Source of the DNA: Cristatella mucedo
Taxonomy: Eukaryota > Bryozoa > Phylactolaemata > Cristatellidae
DNA: 64,000 bases
Direction: 5' to 3'
Assembly (NCBI GenBank): GCA_009760855.2
Contig: WPIO01000003.1
Coordinates: forward strand, 13,073,501-13,137,500
Positions 33,061 through 43,250 of the stretch are shown in pieces. How positions within the stretch are numbered: position 1 is the first letter of the stretch; every line of letters begins with the position of its first letter. The position numbers and the translations under genes were made by a program. Below the pieces are notes generated by a model that ran no database searches, was not told the DNA's origin, and was given only the letters and a program-made list of their open reading frames with translations.

Positions 33061-34467
33061 TTTCTGAGAAAGAGTTACAGACCGATTACGCTTGGCGAAG
33101 TTACAAACCGACGTACGTGTAAAATTACATTAGGCATTTTAAGAGGGTATCTTAAGTAGCTCGAGTGGACTTTGGTCAGGCTGAATGGGCTCTTGCTCAG
33201 CGTTCGTTCAATCCTTTGTAGCAGCAGCAGTCACAAGAGCTTGCATGACATGACATGAGCCTCTGTTTAAGGAAACCACCATGAAAATTGACTAATGCAG
33301 GTTGGTTCTTTCCGCCACCCCTGCATTAAACCATTTCGTAAGTGGGGGAAAGTAAGTCTGGTCTCAGTAGGGGATCTCTTCGGAGTCAGTATCAAGCACC
33401 CTTATCAGTTGCTGTAAAACACTGCTACTTTCCAATTCGTTCAGCAGTGCTGCACACACAGTGTGTGCAGCCAAAATTGGCAAATTTGCCATTAGCTATT
33501 TACTGATCCAGCCGCTCTGAATTGCTGTATAATGTAAGCTGCTGCTGGCAATCTATTATTAACTGATAGTTTGGCAGCAAGTTCATAATGTTGGACTGAT
33601 AGTGAGGATTTGAGCTTCGAAAAATTAAGCTGTTAAGCATTCTAATAGCAAGACATGCCTGGAGCTTAGCCTAGAGCTGGTTTAGGCGGCGTTGCATGTC
33701 TGCATGGTTGTGGGAGCCAGGGGAGTGCCTGAGCTTAGGCTGAATTAAATAGGAGATGGATAAGGTCAAGTTCAAATTATTTTTTTTGGACAGTGCATTG
33801 ATTGAGATGGAGCGTCGACAGACGACCTGACCATCTTAATCCGTTGAGCTAAGCTAACGAGAATAGGTTGGAATACATTTGTATAGCGCCCCGGGGACCT
33901 TAATCGATATTGAGCTGCTTTATATATGCCGAAGAGCTCTTGCTCACGACCATTATATGGAAATCAGGCATGAGCAGTTAGGTGTACCGATCATGTCGTA
34001 GGGATGGCGCTCCACGAATGACTGGCCTGCTTGGAGCTTCTAGCGAATGACTGGTCTGTTTGCGTCTGAGGAAAACATTGAGATTGTCAGCTCAGATGCT
34101 CCCACTTGACGACCCAGGTCGTGTGCTCGTGCCCCGATGCAACCCTTTTTATATATCTAGCTGCAGTGTGGCTGTCGCTGCAAAGTAGCTGTGAGGTTTT
34201 TCAAAAGCGCAGAAAAGGCCTGGACATCCACTGCTTGTCCTGGTGTCAGACTCCGTGGACAGACGGCACGTCGGTCAAGCAAAGACAGCATCAGTAGCCA
34301 CCACCACCGTCTGCTTTATTACTGCTGATGCAAGCGCCGAGCCCCCTTTTCCACCCTTATGACAGCAAACCGTCGCACGGACGCCTGACTTGCATGCTTT
34401 GTTAACAACATCCGCATGCACAAATACATGGAGGGTACCCACCTAATAATACTAGCATGTATGATGT

Positions 34468-34617
34468 TATCCCCCAGTGGTTAAGGCGCTCACCTTTAAC
34501 GACCGAGGTTAAGGTGAATGCAGTTACTGACCGAGGCTCGAGCCGTGGCATATGTGAAGCCCCTGGATAGAAATTAGGTTCTCTCTGGGTGCTATGCAAA
34601 TGAATTATATTTATTTC
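34468..34617 (+). mobile_element. SINE family b (tRNA-derived)
   Basis: The copy has CCCAGTGGTTAAGGCGCTCA, then GACCGAGGCTCGAGCCGTGG, CATATGTGAAGC and ATGCAAATGAATTATATTTA. It is nearly full length. Confidence 0.8.
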
Positions 34618-34793
34618 TTTATAAATATGGTATGTAACAGGAAGTGAATATTCATATGAGAATGTGTGCATAGGGATCGATGCACCCTTGACGGTATGCC
34701 CACATGAGTGTATATGCTTTGCTCAGCTGTCAACTTTGCTCTTCCCTCATCCTCTATATCTAAGGCAACCGCCCCCCAGCGAACTCGGCACAA

Positions 34794-34903
34794 TGCAGTC
34801 CTATAAGATTCGTAGGAAACGCGTATCCGGCGTCAATATCAGCCGCAGGCAGTTAGCCGTGGCTCATCCCGCCGTGCAGGACACCGGCATCGCCGATTCA
34901 GGT
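34794..34903 (+). CDS. Short open frame with ATG and possible splice donor
   Basis: From the ATG at 34794 the frame encodes a basic peptide of about 36 residues (MQSYKIRRKRVSGVNISRRQ and onward) before GGTGTAG. It is unrecognised. It lies a few hundred bases upstream of the gag-like frame and may belong to the same retroelement. Confidence 0.15.
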
Positions 34904-35328
34904 GTAGTGTGTTGTGCAAATGATGTGCAAACACTAAGCGTAATTAGGATCGGACGGGTGCTTACGGTTCCGACGCCTTTCATCGCACCGTCCACTGTCA
35001 AGCATGCAACAGTCTTGGTGCCATTACTATTATGGCACCGTATTCTTCTCTCTGCTTTGTGGCTATTTTGAGGTTATGACACAGTCGTTGGATTGTGGGC
35101 TGTTGCGAGTTATGGCACTGGTATATAAGTAACGGGCGGCAAAGGCACGGGAAGTCAGGTGGAGGACGCCGGGAGAGCAGCCGCGTACTGGCCCTCTGCG
35201 GCGTCTGTATGACTAAAAGTCTTTGAGCCCGCTTCGGTGTTCTGCGTGATATCGCACACCTGCCGCTTGGAGAATGTCAAACTACAAGCTATTTTGGCAG
35301 AGGCGGCAGTAGACCACGCCAGGAGAAG

Positions 35329-35874
35329 ATGCTGGAATACTACTACGTCGGGGATGACTTCGTAAGCTGGCTGCTCGACTCGGAGAGGAGGCTTAATGAA
35401 AGAGGTATCGACCCAGCTTTGTGGCACATGTACATATTAGCGTTCCTGGCAGGCGGTGCATTAACTTTCGCTGCGACCCTTCCTGACTAGGTGTAAGAAG
35501 ACTACGCCCAGCTGCGTGCAAAACTTGTGAAAGTGTTTGCAAGCCCCGAAGGTGAGGAGAGGCTTCGGCGGTGGGACTTGCAGAGTGCCAGGAAAGCGGA
35601 GGCGATAACACAGAAGCGGCTGGAGTTGGAGGCCGGCAAAGAGAAACTGCTGCGCTCGGATATGATAAACACTGGTCGGACTGAGGAGGCTGACAGGAGC
35701 GACCGAAAGCGGCAGCAGAAATCGCCGATGGTGTGCCGGATGACGAAGGCAGAGCCAGCAGAGACGCCGGTGGACCCGGCAGAGGCGGCGACAGAGCCAG
35801 CAGAGGCGGCGTCCACGAGCGAGGCGGAGGCATCCGGCACAGAGGCGGCAGCGTTCAACTATTGCGGCTACTAG
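35329..35874 (+). pseudogene. Decayed gag-like frame of a retroelement
   Basis: From the ATG at 35329 one frame reads through about 180 codons, with two in-frame stops at about 35488-35496. Segments ERRLNERGIDPALWHMYILA and EERLRRWDLQSARKAEAI resemble the capsid region of LTR-retrotransposon gag proteins, followed by an acidic repeat-rich tail of PAEAATEPAEAAS type. The end FNYCGY resembles the start of a zinc knuckle with its first Cys lost, and the rest continues only in another frame. The stops and the broken knuckle mean it is not functional. Assignment rests on general resemblance only. Confidence 0.5.
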
Positions 35875-36129
35875 GTCGGAAGCACTCCTATACCCGCTTC
35901 CTCCGCCGGTGTTGCAACCAGATAGCTGCGGCAGCTGAATGAGTTCCGCTCGGCAGTCTGGCTCTTGTGAGCAGTTAAAGGTGGGATCGACCAGTGATGA
36001 AGCTGGCTCGTAACTATCTTTGTCACGGCTCCGGCGAGTTGCTTCTGCTCCAGCCGAATTCTCTCGGCTTCAAGCTCGGCCTCCTCATCGGTCAGCCACG
36101 TGAAGATCGGAATTAAATCAAAGCACAGC

Positions 36130-36980
36130 TTATGATAATCTTGCATTACGTCGGCCGGCTGATCACCCCAACCGCGTTTTGCATTATCACTCAGATACAC
36201 TGGCACAACATTATTTAATGGCAACGCAATCTTTAGCCTCGCTAGAGCCTTCTCTAACGTCAGAAGCCAAGGTATAAAGTGCCCTCCACCGTTAGCAATT
36301 TTCTACGCTAGTATGGGCGTCCCCTATTGGCCATAGAAGGTCTGGTACTGAGAAGGTCTGGTTCTGACGTCGACATACATGAACCCGTAATGCCACGGAG
36401 TAAGAACGATTCAAAATTCTTCATTCCTACTGGGGTTTCATTTAATTGATGACACTGCACCTGATCGCAGTACGAGTGGGCTGTGACACTCGATGTGGTA
36501 AGCAGCCGGGACGGGCCATTAGTGATTGTTATGACAAGGGAGTCGGGGACTCCGGTGGGCGAGAGGGGCGAGGTGAGTCGTGCTTCGCCCTGCTCCATGT
36601 GTAGGTGAAATAAACTGATGGTTTTGCTCGTCGGCTAGCGTTCTGTGCCGTTCGCGACGATAACTCAGAATACCCCCTACTCTAGTTGCAGGTCCCTTGC
36701 TGTCAGCACAATAGACTCGTAATTCCTTAATGATGGCCTACTAACAAAGAGCAGCAGCTGCAACGCAGTTAAGCACACCTTCGTATTGCAATACTGTGTC
36801 ATGTTCGAAGATTAGCAGTCCTATAGGACGACTGTATGGGTTAGCAGCTGGATATCCAGAAGAGTGCTCCAGCCCATCGTGCATAAGTGTGTGAACAGCT
36901 TTTACTCGAGGAATTCCATATGTCTTGTGGACGTTCTACTGATTACTATGCCAGTCTTTTAAGCTTCTATACAGCTACAG
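36130..36980 (-). mobile_element. Unclassified interspersed repeat, copy 1 (interrupted)
   Basis: The nucleotide sequence closely matches 47440-48020, for example at GGCCGGCTGATCACCCCAAC, AAGCCAAGGTATAAAGTGCC and CCAGTCTTTTAAGC. On the minus strand it encodes GWGDQPADVMQDYHKLCFDL, so it is a piece of a coding mobile element. It is split at 36432-36676 by another insertion. The family is not recognised. Confidence 0.75.
36432..36676. mobile_element. 245-bp insertion with 5-bp target duplication
   Basis: The insertion is flanked by CTACT on both sides (36427-36431 and 36677-36681) and has inverted ends GGGGT and ACCCC. Copy 2 of the host repeat is uninterrupted at the same place (CATTCCTACTCTAGTTGCAG near 47711), so the empty site is directly visible. 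It contains AATAAA at 36609. The size, the 5-bp duplication and the polyadenylation-like signal fit a solo LTR. A MITE is also possible. Confidence 0.8.
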
Positions 36981-37117
36981 GACAATTTTACTATTACAGC
37001 AATAATAATAGCAATTCAATAATGGCAGTTCAGTTTTATTAACTAGCCAAGTCATGATGGGCCTTGTTGATCAGTAGATGAATTTCGCACTGTTACCAAC
37101 GTTAAGCGTATGGTAAA

Positions 37118-37255
37118 CTAAGTACCAGTGCAGTTGGCACAATTGGGATAACTGGTATTGGCACCCTTCAACCCGAAATCTTCTGTTGCTGGTGCTTCTT
37201 CCAGGCTTGCCATCCGCTGAGAGTCAGTCATATGCCTTAGGTCAAGTGAAGTATC
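37118..37255 (-). CDS. Terminal exon of the minus-strand Tudor-domain gene (predicted)
   Basis: On the minus strand a strong acceptor (GTATTTATTTCACAG) is followed by 46 open codons in phase 0. They begin DTSLDLRHMTDSQRMASLEE and end NCANCTGT with a TAG stop at 37118-37120. The peptide is acidic, then Cys-containing, with no known domain. Its phase fits the upstream exon at 40661-40780. I infer that it is the C-terminus of the same gene. It could instead belong to another unseen gene. Confidence 0.45.
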   Translation of the reverse strand, partial: DTSLDLRHMTDSQRMASLEEAPATEDFGLKGANTSYPNCANCTGT

Positions 37256-37380
37256 CTGTGAAATAAATACAGATGCATTTATAAAATGCCTACAAAACTG
37301 AATAAAGAAATCATCAAGGACGAAGCATACTATGAAAACCGATAAGAAGTAAGTCAGAAGCCAGGTCCAGGCTTTTGTAG

Positions 37381-37624
37381 CAAAAGAACTGACTCAAAAA
37401 AAAGATCTGAAGACAGGGCCGTATATCACGCAGCTCAACAAGTAAACCGGAGCAAGAGACCTACGAGTGACGCAAGAATGAGTGACATGACCTTGACTGA
37501 CCCTAGAGGTGAGTACGGATCCAGAGTTTTGCAGTCAGTACTTGATCGTATCGTCGCAAAGGCAGGAAGACCAACAAAGAAAGGATTACGGAAGGTTAAT
37601 CGAAAGGTCACGGGGCTTGCTTAG
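37381..37624 (+). CDS. Basic 80-codon open frame, possible terminal exon
   Basis: After a possible acceptor (GGCTTTTGTAG) the plus strand is open to TAG at 37622-37624. It encodes a Lys/Arg-rich peptide (for example RTDSKKRSEDRAVYHAAQQV and VLDRIVAKAGRPTKKGLRK). The codons look protein-like and no repeat signature is obvious. No family is recognised and no upstream partner exon was found. It overlaps the intron of the minus-strand gene. Confidence 0.25.
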
Positions 37625-37786
37625 CTGTGGTACCCTCAGTATTCGAATTTAGGCTGTGCTGTGTGCGTAAAAGCAAGCATACTTCACTGCCTTGCTAATA
37701 TAATAATGTATCAAAATGTCATTTGGGATGAGGCCCTCCAAAGTCCGTATACAGGTCAGGGGTTACGCTATTGTACTGGTCTGCCG

Positions 37787-37939
37787 AGCTGGTTTGGCCC
37801 AGTGGTTCAGCCAACCGCCCCGACCAACGTCTGACCGAGGTCGTGAGCTCAAGTCCCGTCGCATATGTGAAGCGCCTGAATAGAGATTAAGTTCTCTTAA
37901 GGGGTTACGCAAATGAATTATATATATATATATATATAT
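37787..37939 (+). mobile_element. SINE family b followed by AT microsatellite
   Basis: The copy has GGTTTGGCCCAGTGGTTCAG, GACCGAGGTCGTGAGCTCAA, GCGCCTGAATAGAGATTAAG and ACGCAAATGAATTATA. It runs into a TA dinucleotide tail at 37917-37939. Confidence 0.85.
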
Positions 37940-38092
37940 CTTTGCCCAGAAGTAAGGTAATCGCTCCCTACAAACCAGGTGTCACTTTCGAGTTCTATAT
38001 TGGGCAATTCTTTGTTTACCCACTGCAAGTGGTCTTCATTGCTGGCAAGGCTCTTCAGCTGCTAGGTAAATGAGGCTGTTGAATAAGGTTTT
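37940..38092 (+). mobile_element. SINE family a, diverged, directly after SINE b
   Basis: The stretch TTTCGAGTTCTATATTGGGC, then CCCACTGCAAGTGG, AAGGCTCTTCAGCTGCTA and GAGGCTGTTGAATAAG lines up with the SINE a copies at 50224 and 51902. It repeats the b-then-a order seen at 22705-23020. Confidence 0.65.
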
Positions 38093-38899
38093 CAGGCAAT
38101 GTCACGTGAGACCGTCAGCAGACTACCTACCGCGGAGGCTGAATACAGATCTTGCGATCGCTCCGGTTCTATCTCGAGTCCACTGCTGTAATTTAGTTCT
38201 TTCTGATAGGCCGAATATAGTCATACAGCCATCAATCCTTTGCAGTTAGTCAGGAATATCACAGCAAAATTGGTTACTGAATTCAAAATATTTGTAATAA
38301 GTCTTTATTTAATGCACAGTGACATGTTCCGATTGGTCAAAAGATGAAGAGCGACATCTATACTCTAACCACCAAGGCACGCTGCGGCTTAGCTCATTAT
38401 TTAAACTGAAGTGCAGCAAGAACGTTAGCCATCTGAAGCCCACTAGTCTTAGCAGTACAATATTAATTAGCTGTTTTAATCTTCCACTATTTCAATTTGT
38501 GGATCCTGGAGAAGGGAACCTACTTTTATAATTATCAGCGAAAAGTTTCTCTTGCAGCTGATTCCGGCATGTTATTTGCAGTCATTCTGAGCTGGTCATT
38601 TCACGGTACTTTCTTCCTTGAACGTGTTTCAGGCACAGCTTTTCTCCTCCCATTTCATTTGTTTCGTGAGATAGCGTCCGTTGGCAACTCTATGTCTATA
38701 CAGATGCTTTGAGTGCCCAAATCTGCTCAGCCAGCATAGGTTCTGTAGTAATCTGCTCGAAATACAGGCGTCCTTCCCCATAGAAACCTCTCACTAGTCC
38801 ACCAAATCAGCTCCACAGTCAGGTCTGCCTACATTTAACCACGACACATTGCTAAAGTTCAGACCTATTTGTGGCAGGAATACTTCATCCAAATTGTTC

Positions 38900-39285
38900 T
38901 CTGCATTTGTGAAATCTCATCTCGACTTCTGAAACTCACAGCTTGCTGATCTACCGGCCTGTGCAATCAGTCACTTACAGTTTATGCGGAACTCTACACC
39001 CAGGCTTGTCTGTAGTGAGCGTCGCAGCTGCCACAGCTCAATACGTTTTGCTGACTCCCAATCTAGCAGCTTACTGACTTTAAGGTCCTGTAACTCACTT
39101 TTAAGGTCCCGTCACTCTCCAGCTCCATCCACCTAACAGAACTACTCCCCCAGCAGGAGGCGTCGCACCACCCACTTTTCAATCACTCAAATCATTGAAC
39201 GATACATCGTACGAACATGAAATCCTGTGGAGACCGTGCCTTTAGGTGGTATGCTCCTAAAGACTGAAATTCACCCATGACTATC
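38900..39285 (+). mobile_element. LINE C-terminal fragment, degenerate
   Basis: The stretch parallels 13990-14250 at nucleotide level: TGACTTTAAGGTCCTGTAAC and TCACTTTTAAGGTCCCGTCA, then TGTGGAGACCGTGCCTTTAG. Frames are broken. Confidence 0.6.
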
Positions 39286-39689
39286 GTCGTGACATTTTCT
39301 GACATGACGAAATTTTAAATGAAGCAAACAACGCACCTGTATATCGCAGCAATTAATGGGTCCTTGCGATTCATCGTTTGTGTGCTTCTTCTTATTGACA
39401 CCGTGAACGCTATCAATAACAACATTTTACGTGTTGACACTATTCATATCGCCTCCAATCATGCTATGCTCGTTTAAATTATGCATGTTACGACTAATCA
39501 TTTGACCGTGTTTCCTTTACAGGTAATGTAAAATCCTTAGAAAGAGAGTAAGTTCTTTAAGAGCGTTATACAATTGTACTATTAGTATTATTAACTGTGT
39601 AATACAGATTTTAATGCATCCACTTACCCCATTGCTCATATAGCTTCTAGCTTTCTACAGGATCCATTTTATATTCCGGAAGATGCGAA

Positions 39690-40930
39690 TGGGCCTAGTG
39701 GGAGAAATGCATAGCTAGCCAGACGACGGGAGAACTCGGGCGCTAAGAGCATGCATATCTATGATATCTAATTGCTCGGGAAGAAATCCGGTAGAAGAAA
39801 CAGACAGAATGGATACGAATGTCAAGCATAAAGATGTTCATATAAAAGTAATGAAAGGAGCCTGCAACGTAGCATGCGAAACAAGCGATGCTACCACCAC
39901 AACCTTACCATTTCGGCACCTCGTCGGATATAAACTAACCTCATCTGGAAGACAAAGGGTAGATCACTGATCGAGTTTCTGGATATAATTGCAGAGGGTT
40001 ACGCGAGAATCACCGTTGGCGAATATGACCTAATAGAAAAATAAAAACAGCTAAGCAAGGCAAAGCTACTTTATGTCTTTCTCCGCACAAAAGTGGAAAG
40101 AGCATACGTTTTTTGCCGGTCACAGCGGGAACACAATGAACTAAGGTACCCCCCAGCATTACCAGACATGCAGTATTAAAAAGAGTAGCGATACATGGAT
40201 GCAAGCAAAGAGTTTTGCAATGTCTTCCAGCCTCACCGTGTACACTTTCAGAAAGCTTATTTGCATAACCCTATGGCTAAACTATACAAGGTAACGAATC
40301 GTCTGATAACCATTTGTTAATCAAGGCTCACACAAATACTCGATTATGTAAGAGCTAAAAAAGTTTTGTATTCTTACTTGGCAAGACAAAGTAAGTGACT
40401 TAGCCGCCGGGATTATTCATTTCAATAATATATGATATGTCTAGAAAAAAGATTTAGACTCCAGGTTGCTATACTAGTTTCTTGTGTCTAATAACTATTA
40501 CTATGAATAAAAGTATGTACCAGCATCTATTTTACACTCATAGTTCTAAGCCAAAATATTCGAAAGAAGCTTGAAAAGAGAATGCAATAGTTCCAATTTA
40601 TACTAACTGATTAATATCTTAAGACGATGAATGTAAAGTCATGGGCATGTTTTGACATACCTCGTATTCTACCTCAGGGCGGCTGCCTTTATACACGCCA
40701 GGCAACGTGGAGCCGTCCATATATCGTGCAACGACCTTGTCTCCAGCCTCGAGGTGGAGCTTGGCTTCCATCGTCGGCTTCTATATGAAGAAACAACGGC
40801 GATGCTGAGGAGCATATAGCATAAAGTCAAACACGCTGACTATTGGTTATATAAGGAATCATGCATGCAATCAAAATTATGCTTTCATAAACGAAAAGCT
40901 TGCCCATCACTAATTAAATCACTTATTTGT
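39690..40930. repeat. Left arm of an inverted segmental duplication
   Basis: This segment matches 55690-56540 in reverse orientation, including the Tudor-like exon at 40661-40780, intronic DNA on both sides of it, and the region around GGCGCTAAGAG and AGGAGCCTGCAA near 39740-39870. The left arm carries roughly 370 bp more than the right arm between 39990 and 40480. Confidence 0.8.
40661..40780 (-). CDS. Tudor-like domain exon (second Tudor unit, predicted)
   Basis: On the minus strand, after CTTCATATAG, 40 phase-0 codons read KPTMEAKLHLEAGDKVVARY, then MDGSTLPGVYKGSRPEVEYE, before GTATGTC. The pattern L..G..V.A.Y.DG....Y.G is typical of Tudor domains. It most resembles the second Tudor unit of SETDB1-type histone methyltransferases, although SGF29-like proteins share the pattern. 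Both borders are good splice sites in phase 0 and fit the exons at 46033-46203 upstream and 37118-37255 downstream. A damaged copy lies at 55818-55941. Ortholog assignment is inference. Confidence 0.55.
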
Positions 40931-41149
40931 TATTACCAAAGCCTTTTTCAGTAAAACAAATAATTCACATACACTGAAAGCTCTTAAGAGCTCATACCTG
41001 TACAAAGGAAACAAAAACACAGTTCTACATGGTCCCAAGTTTTGATACAGTGTTAGGACATGCTTTCATAAGCATGTTGAACTTTAGCAACAAGCCAGCT
41101 TCGTTAAAATAAAGTACATTACAATCCTACGCCACTGTGGTATAAGGAC

Positions 41150-41455
41150 ACAGGAGGCCAGTCCAGGTCCAGTTCAGGAAGTGAATAGTGTGAAATCAGA
41201 TTTACGGAACGGCTGGAAAGGATGCTCCATAGCTGTACTTGGCAGCAGATATGATAGGGTTGCGTAACAATTGTGGAAGCGATTTCTTTAGCGGATGACT
41301 TGCAGAGCAAAAGTTTTTTCTAACAACAGTCTTGAAGATAAAGAATCAAACAGCAAGTTTATTTTCCCTGAAGGGCCTGAGGGCACGAGAAGGCCAAAAC
41401 TGCTTTAGCACTGCAGCTTGGTACGAGAAGGCAAGCCCAAGACGTGCCTCGTGGG
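41150..41455 (-). mobile_element. LINE C-terminal fragment, degenerate
   Basis: The segment AACAATTGTGGAAGCGATTT, then AGCAAAAGTTTTTTC and AACAGTCTTGAAGATAAAG, follows the order of the tail at 28195-28270 (AGAATTGTGGAAGCGAGTTC). Frames are broken. A SINE b tail in the same orientation follows at 41470-41540. Confidence 0.6.
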
Positions 41456-42099
41456 TAATACTAATAATAGTAATTATTTTTCTATTTTCTATTGCAACCT
41501 AAAAGAACTAAATTTCGACTCAGATGCCTTACAACTTGATGGAAAGCGACAGATTTTAGGAATAAATAATTAATGACAAACCAGGAATCACCACATGACA
41601 ACAATGCAATATCACACAGGATCACACCCACGGATGTTGCCCTACAGGAGCGTATCAGCAAAACACTGTGAATCATGCAAAGGCAAGTAAACCACGAACA
41701 AAAAAGATAAGTTAACCATGGCCCTATACGAAAGCATTTCTCTCTTGCCTTTAGTGATATTGAGCAGCTATTCCCAACATGAAACAACATAAAAAGGACA
41801 GTTCGCTTGGACAGAGTCAAGGTTGTGTTGAACATGTAGATGTGCAGATTCTATATGAATTTCGTCAAATCAGGATCTTATGTGATGTCGGTTGGTGGCG
41901 ATTTATAGACCCTAGAAAACACGGTAACTGCTGGCGCGGTCTCTTGGGGAAGAAATTTATCAAACCATATCGGATGAAACCGTACAGCGATGAGAGGCTT
42001 GAAGTGAAAATAACTCAAAAAAGTAGCACGGAGCAAGTGAATGGAGCTATCTAAAAAAAAGTGACTGTAAGAATCTTGAGCTTGATGTGCTTGATAGGC
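41456..42099. other. Gene-poor stretch
   Basis: Apart from the reverse SINE b tail at 41470-41540, I see only a plus-strand open frame at 41779-42054. Its segment QIRILCDVGWWRFIDPRKHG looks protein-like and is followed by a GTAACTG donor, but no partner exon or family could be assigned. Confidence 0.4.
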
Positions 42100-43250
42100 A
42101 AACAGTGCAGATGAGAAAGTAGTCAACAAATATAATGGTTGTGAAGTTTACGATTCATATCCCAGCTGCCAAGTGTCATATCAGCTGTAAGCACGATATC
42201 GTTCAGGGAGGAAGACCCACAAGTAATGAGCAACAGAATTCTAGTCCGGATGTCAGGAATGCACAAAACAGCGTCTCTGCTTTCAAGCCCGAGTTTTTCA
42301 ATGTTATGTTGGTAAAAGTAGGCAGGCTTAACAGTGAAGCTGATATGCTTGTACACTAATAAGTCATTGCGGAAGAGGACACCCTAATTCCGCTACGAGG
42401 CAACAGGAGATGCGCTAGTCAAGCCGATTTGGAGTTGGGGTGAGGCATTTCAGTTTCTTAGCAATGCTTGGTTTGGCCATGATTACTACGTCGGATTAGT
42501 CGTAATTCAATGCTAGAAATCCCCGCCAATCAAAGTGCAAAGGTCAGCAATACGCACTATTAAGGAGCTAAGACAGTTTGGGATTCTGGAAGGCGTACAA
42601 GGATTAAAGCACAAGTCGTCTGCTTACAAAAGGCTCTACGTATCGGCAGCGTTACGACAACTCTAGATTACGCTTGACGATTACATTGGGCAAAGTAAGA
42701 GTGCAAATAGTGGCTAGAAAATGCACCTAAAACTCTAAACGGAAGCTAGGCAGCCCATTTTACATAGGTTGACTGGACGAATGTCCTCCATTGACATACA
42801 ATCCTTTGAATTTTTTCCAGACAATGTACCTAAAAAAATGCAACACCACCTGATATGCCTAAGGTGAGACGACAGATATTCAAGATGGATCGGGTAGTCA
42901 AAGGTATTAAGAGCTGCTAAGTGACCTAGCTGAACTGAAAGAGACTCTCTAAGTAAATAAGACTTGCGTTTGTCAGAGGTCACTGTGTACTTGTAGCAGT
43001 GTTGACTCAAGAAAGTTGACCCAAGTGAGTTGCCTCAAAATCTAACTGGAGCTTACTTGCTAGGTTTAAATTTTGGGTATGAAAGTTTGACATGCATAGT
43101 ATCTACGTCTGTAACTCTACAAAGCCGAGAGAAAAGGTGGATGTTACACTGAAAAGTTTTCTATAGAACACTCGAAGCCCATGTCACTTTATTCTTATCT
43201 ACCACTTCTCCTCAGGGTGTCTTAAAGAGGATGTAAACAGGAAGAATCGG
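42100..43250 (-). mobile_element. LINE fragment, antisense and decayed
   Basis: Blocks here follow the order of the better LINE copy at 56740-58640. ACAGTGAAGCTGATATGC and CATTGCGGAAGAGGAC match 57435-57480, and AGGTCAGCAATACGC with TTAAAGCACAAGTCGTC match 57630-57715. No open frame survives. Confidence 0.6.

Larger units (their letters stand above)
31631..34467. other. Non-coding region downstream of the caspase cluster
   Basis: This contains the 3-prime flank of caspase copy C, a GT-rich stretch near 32206-32233, a 65-bp tandem duplication (32241-32363), a LINE tail (32865-33060) and a weak tRNA-like fragment near 34086-34140. No further caspase exon was seen. Confidence 0.65.
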
